Part shown: piece by piece, positions 6,310 to 7,033 of the stretch
Layout of the letters: the number at the start of each line of letters is the position of its first letter
How positions within the stretch are numbered: the first letter of the stretch is position 1
NCBI GenBank assembly: GCA_937891805.1
Contig: CALATK010000225.1
Location: forward strand, 1-7,033
Length of the DNA stretch: 7,033 nucleotides
Source of the DNA: an uncultured Fibrobacter sp.
Lineage (GTDB): Bacteria > Fibrobacterota > Fibrobacteria > Fibrobacterales > Fibrobacteraceae
Direction: 5' to 3'
The notes under the pieces: generated by a model
The model's input: the letters and a program-made list of their open reading frames with translations, nothing else
What the model was told of the DNA's origin: nothing
Database searches by the model: none
Translations under genes and position numbers: made by a program

Positions 6310-7033
6310 ATGGATTTTCGTAAGATCTTTGCTTCTATGGCCTTGTTCGGCTTGGCCTCTACGACCTATGCCGAACTATCTGTCGACGATTATACCGAGG
6401 CGGCCTGGATAACAACGCGCTTTTATGGCGCCCAGCGTTCCGGCGAAGGGCCCAACTGGATTCTGGATGGGACTAATTTCCCTACCAGTTTTACTACCGA
6501 CAGTTATCAGGGTAAGGATGTAAGCGGAGGCTGGTTCGACTGCGGTGACCATGCTATGTTCGGCCAACCTCAGAGTTGGGCTTCTTACATTTTGGCGGTA
6601 TCCTATGCCGAATTTACCGAGGGTTTTTATGACCTCTACACAGGCGACTACACGGACTACAAGGCCAGTGGCGATTATACCCGTGCAGGAGGCAAGCCCA
6701 ACAAGATTCGTGACTTGTTGGAAGAACTTCGCTATGAGGCTGATTTCTGGGTCAAGGCGGCACCTGATGCCAATACATTCATTACGGTAAAGGGAAACGG
6801 CGACCAGGATCACAAATACTGGGTGACTGCAGGCAAGATGAGTACCCTGAGCACCGAGGAGGGCGGTAGTCCCCGCGAAATCACGGCCAACAAGGAAGAC
6901 GGCTACACGCCCGGAATGGTGGCCGCCATGATGGCGGTGATGGCCCGCGTGGACCCCAGTGCCGACAATCGCGCCAAATATTTAGAGACGGCAAAGAACG
7001 CCTATGCCTATGCCAGTTCCCATTCGGGAGTTT
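6310..7033 (+). CDS. Secreted glycoside hydrolase family 9 (probable endoglucanase), 5' part
   Basis: The first 241 codons of a secreted GH9 enzyme, a family mostly of inverting endo-beta-1,4-glucanases acting on cellulose, with some exo-acting members. A signal peptide (MDFRKIFASMALFGL..., probable cut after TYA at residue 21) is followed at once by the catalytic domain, with no leading Ig-like or binding module. Family marks are FYGAQRSGEGPNW, GGWFDCGDHAMFGQ with the paired Asp77 and Asp80 that bind and activate the catalytic water, DLLEELRYEADFWVKA, and GNGDQDHKYW (162-171). The general-acid Glu and the C-terminal His and Asp motifs lie beyond the window, so catalytic completeness and any cellulose-binding or C-terminal sorting domain cannot be judged. 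The ATG at 6310 has AAAGAGG 7 nt upstream. The gene runs divergently from thiG. Exact substrate preference is inferred only from the family. Confidence 0.93.
   Translation, partial: MDFRKIFASMALFGLASTTYAELSVDDYTEAAWITTRFYGAQRSGEGPNWILDGTNFPTSFTTDSYQGKDVSGGWFDCGDHAMFGQPQSWASYILAVSYAEFTEGFYDLYTGDYTDYKASGDYTRAGGKPNKIRDLLEELRYEADFWVKAAPDANTFITVKGNGDQDHKYWVTAGKMSTLSTEEGGSPREITANKEDGYTPGMVAAMMAVMARVDPSADNRAKYLETAKNAYAYASSHSGV

Noticed and set aside
1..7033. CRISPR array, tRNA, rRNA or complete insertion sequence
   Set aside because: No regularly spaced repeats, tRNA-like or rRNA sequence, or transposase-like protein was found.

Overview
The window most likely comes from a Fibrobacter-type bacterium (phylum Fibrobacterota). 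The strongest clue is two lipoprotein-like proteins ending in the FISUMP domain, a domain named after Fibrobacter succinogenes. Serine-rich linkers and a secreted family 9 cellulase fit the same picture of a fibre-degrading gut bacterium. No species is claimed.

Layout, left to right. Bases 1-83 hold no gene but are rich in short inverted repeats. A small Cys-rich FISUMP lipoprotein (84-899, minus) follows uracil-DNA glycosylase ung (931-1605, minus) at 31 bp and may share its transcript. A 99-bp divergent spacer carries a good sigma70-like promoter and a perfect Shine-Dalgarno for a large FISUMP lipoprotein (1705-3867, plus). The 3' end of that gene overlaps the start of a three-helix membrane hybrid histidine kinase (3852-5363, plus). 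The kinase meets thiazole synthase thiG (5360-6142, minus) tail to tail, and a single CTAG supplies both stop codons. A 167-bp AT-rich spacer then separates thiG from a divergent, secreted GH9 glycoside hydrolase that runs off the right edge (6310-7033+).

How they may work together. ung (base-excision repair of uracil) and thiG (thiamine thiazole synthesis) are housekeeping genes and look unrelated to their neighbours. The notable unit is the overlapping pair of FISUMP lipoprotein and hybrid kinase. The kinase has almost no extracytoplasmic portion and no recognisable sensor domain, so the co-translated lipoprotein is a plausible, unproven input partner. The GH9 enzyme belongs to cellulose breakdown, but nothing in the sequence ties its expression to the kinase.
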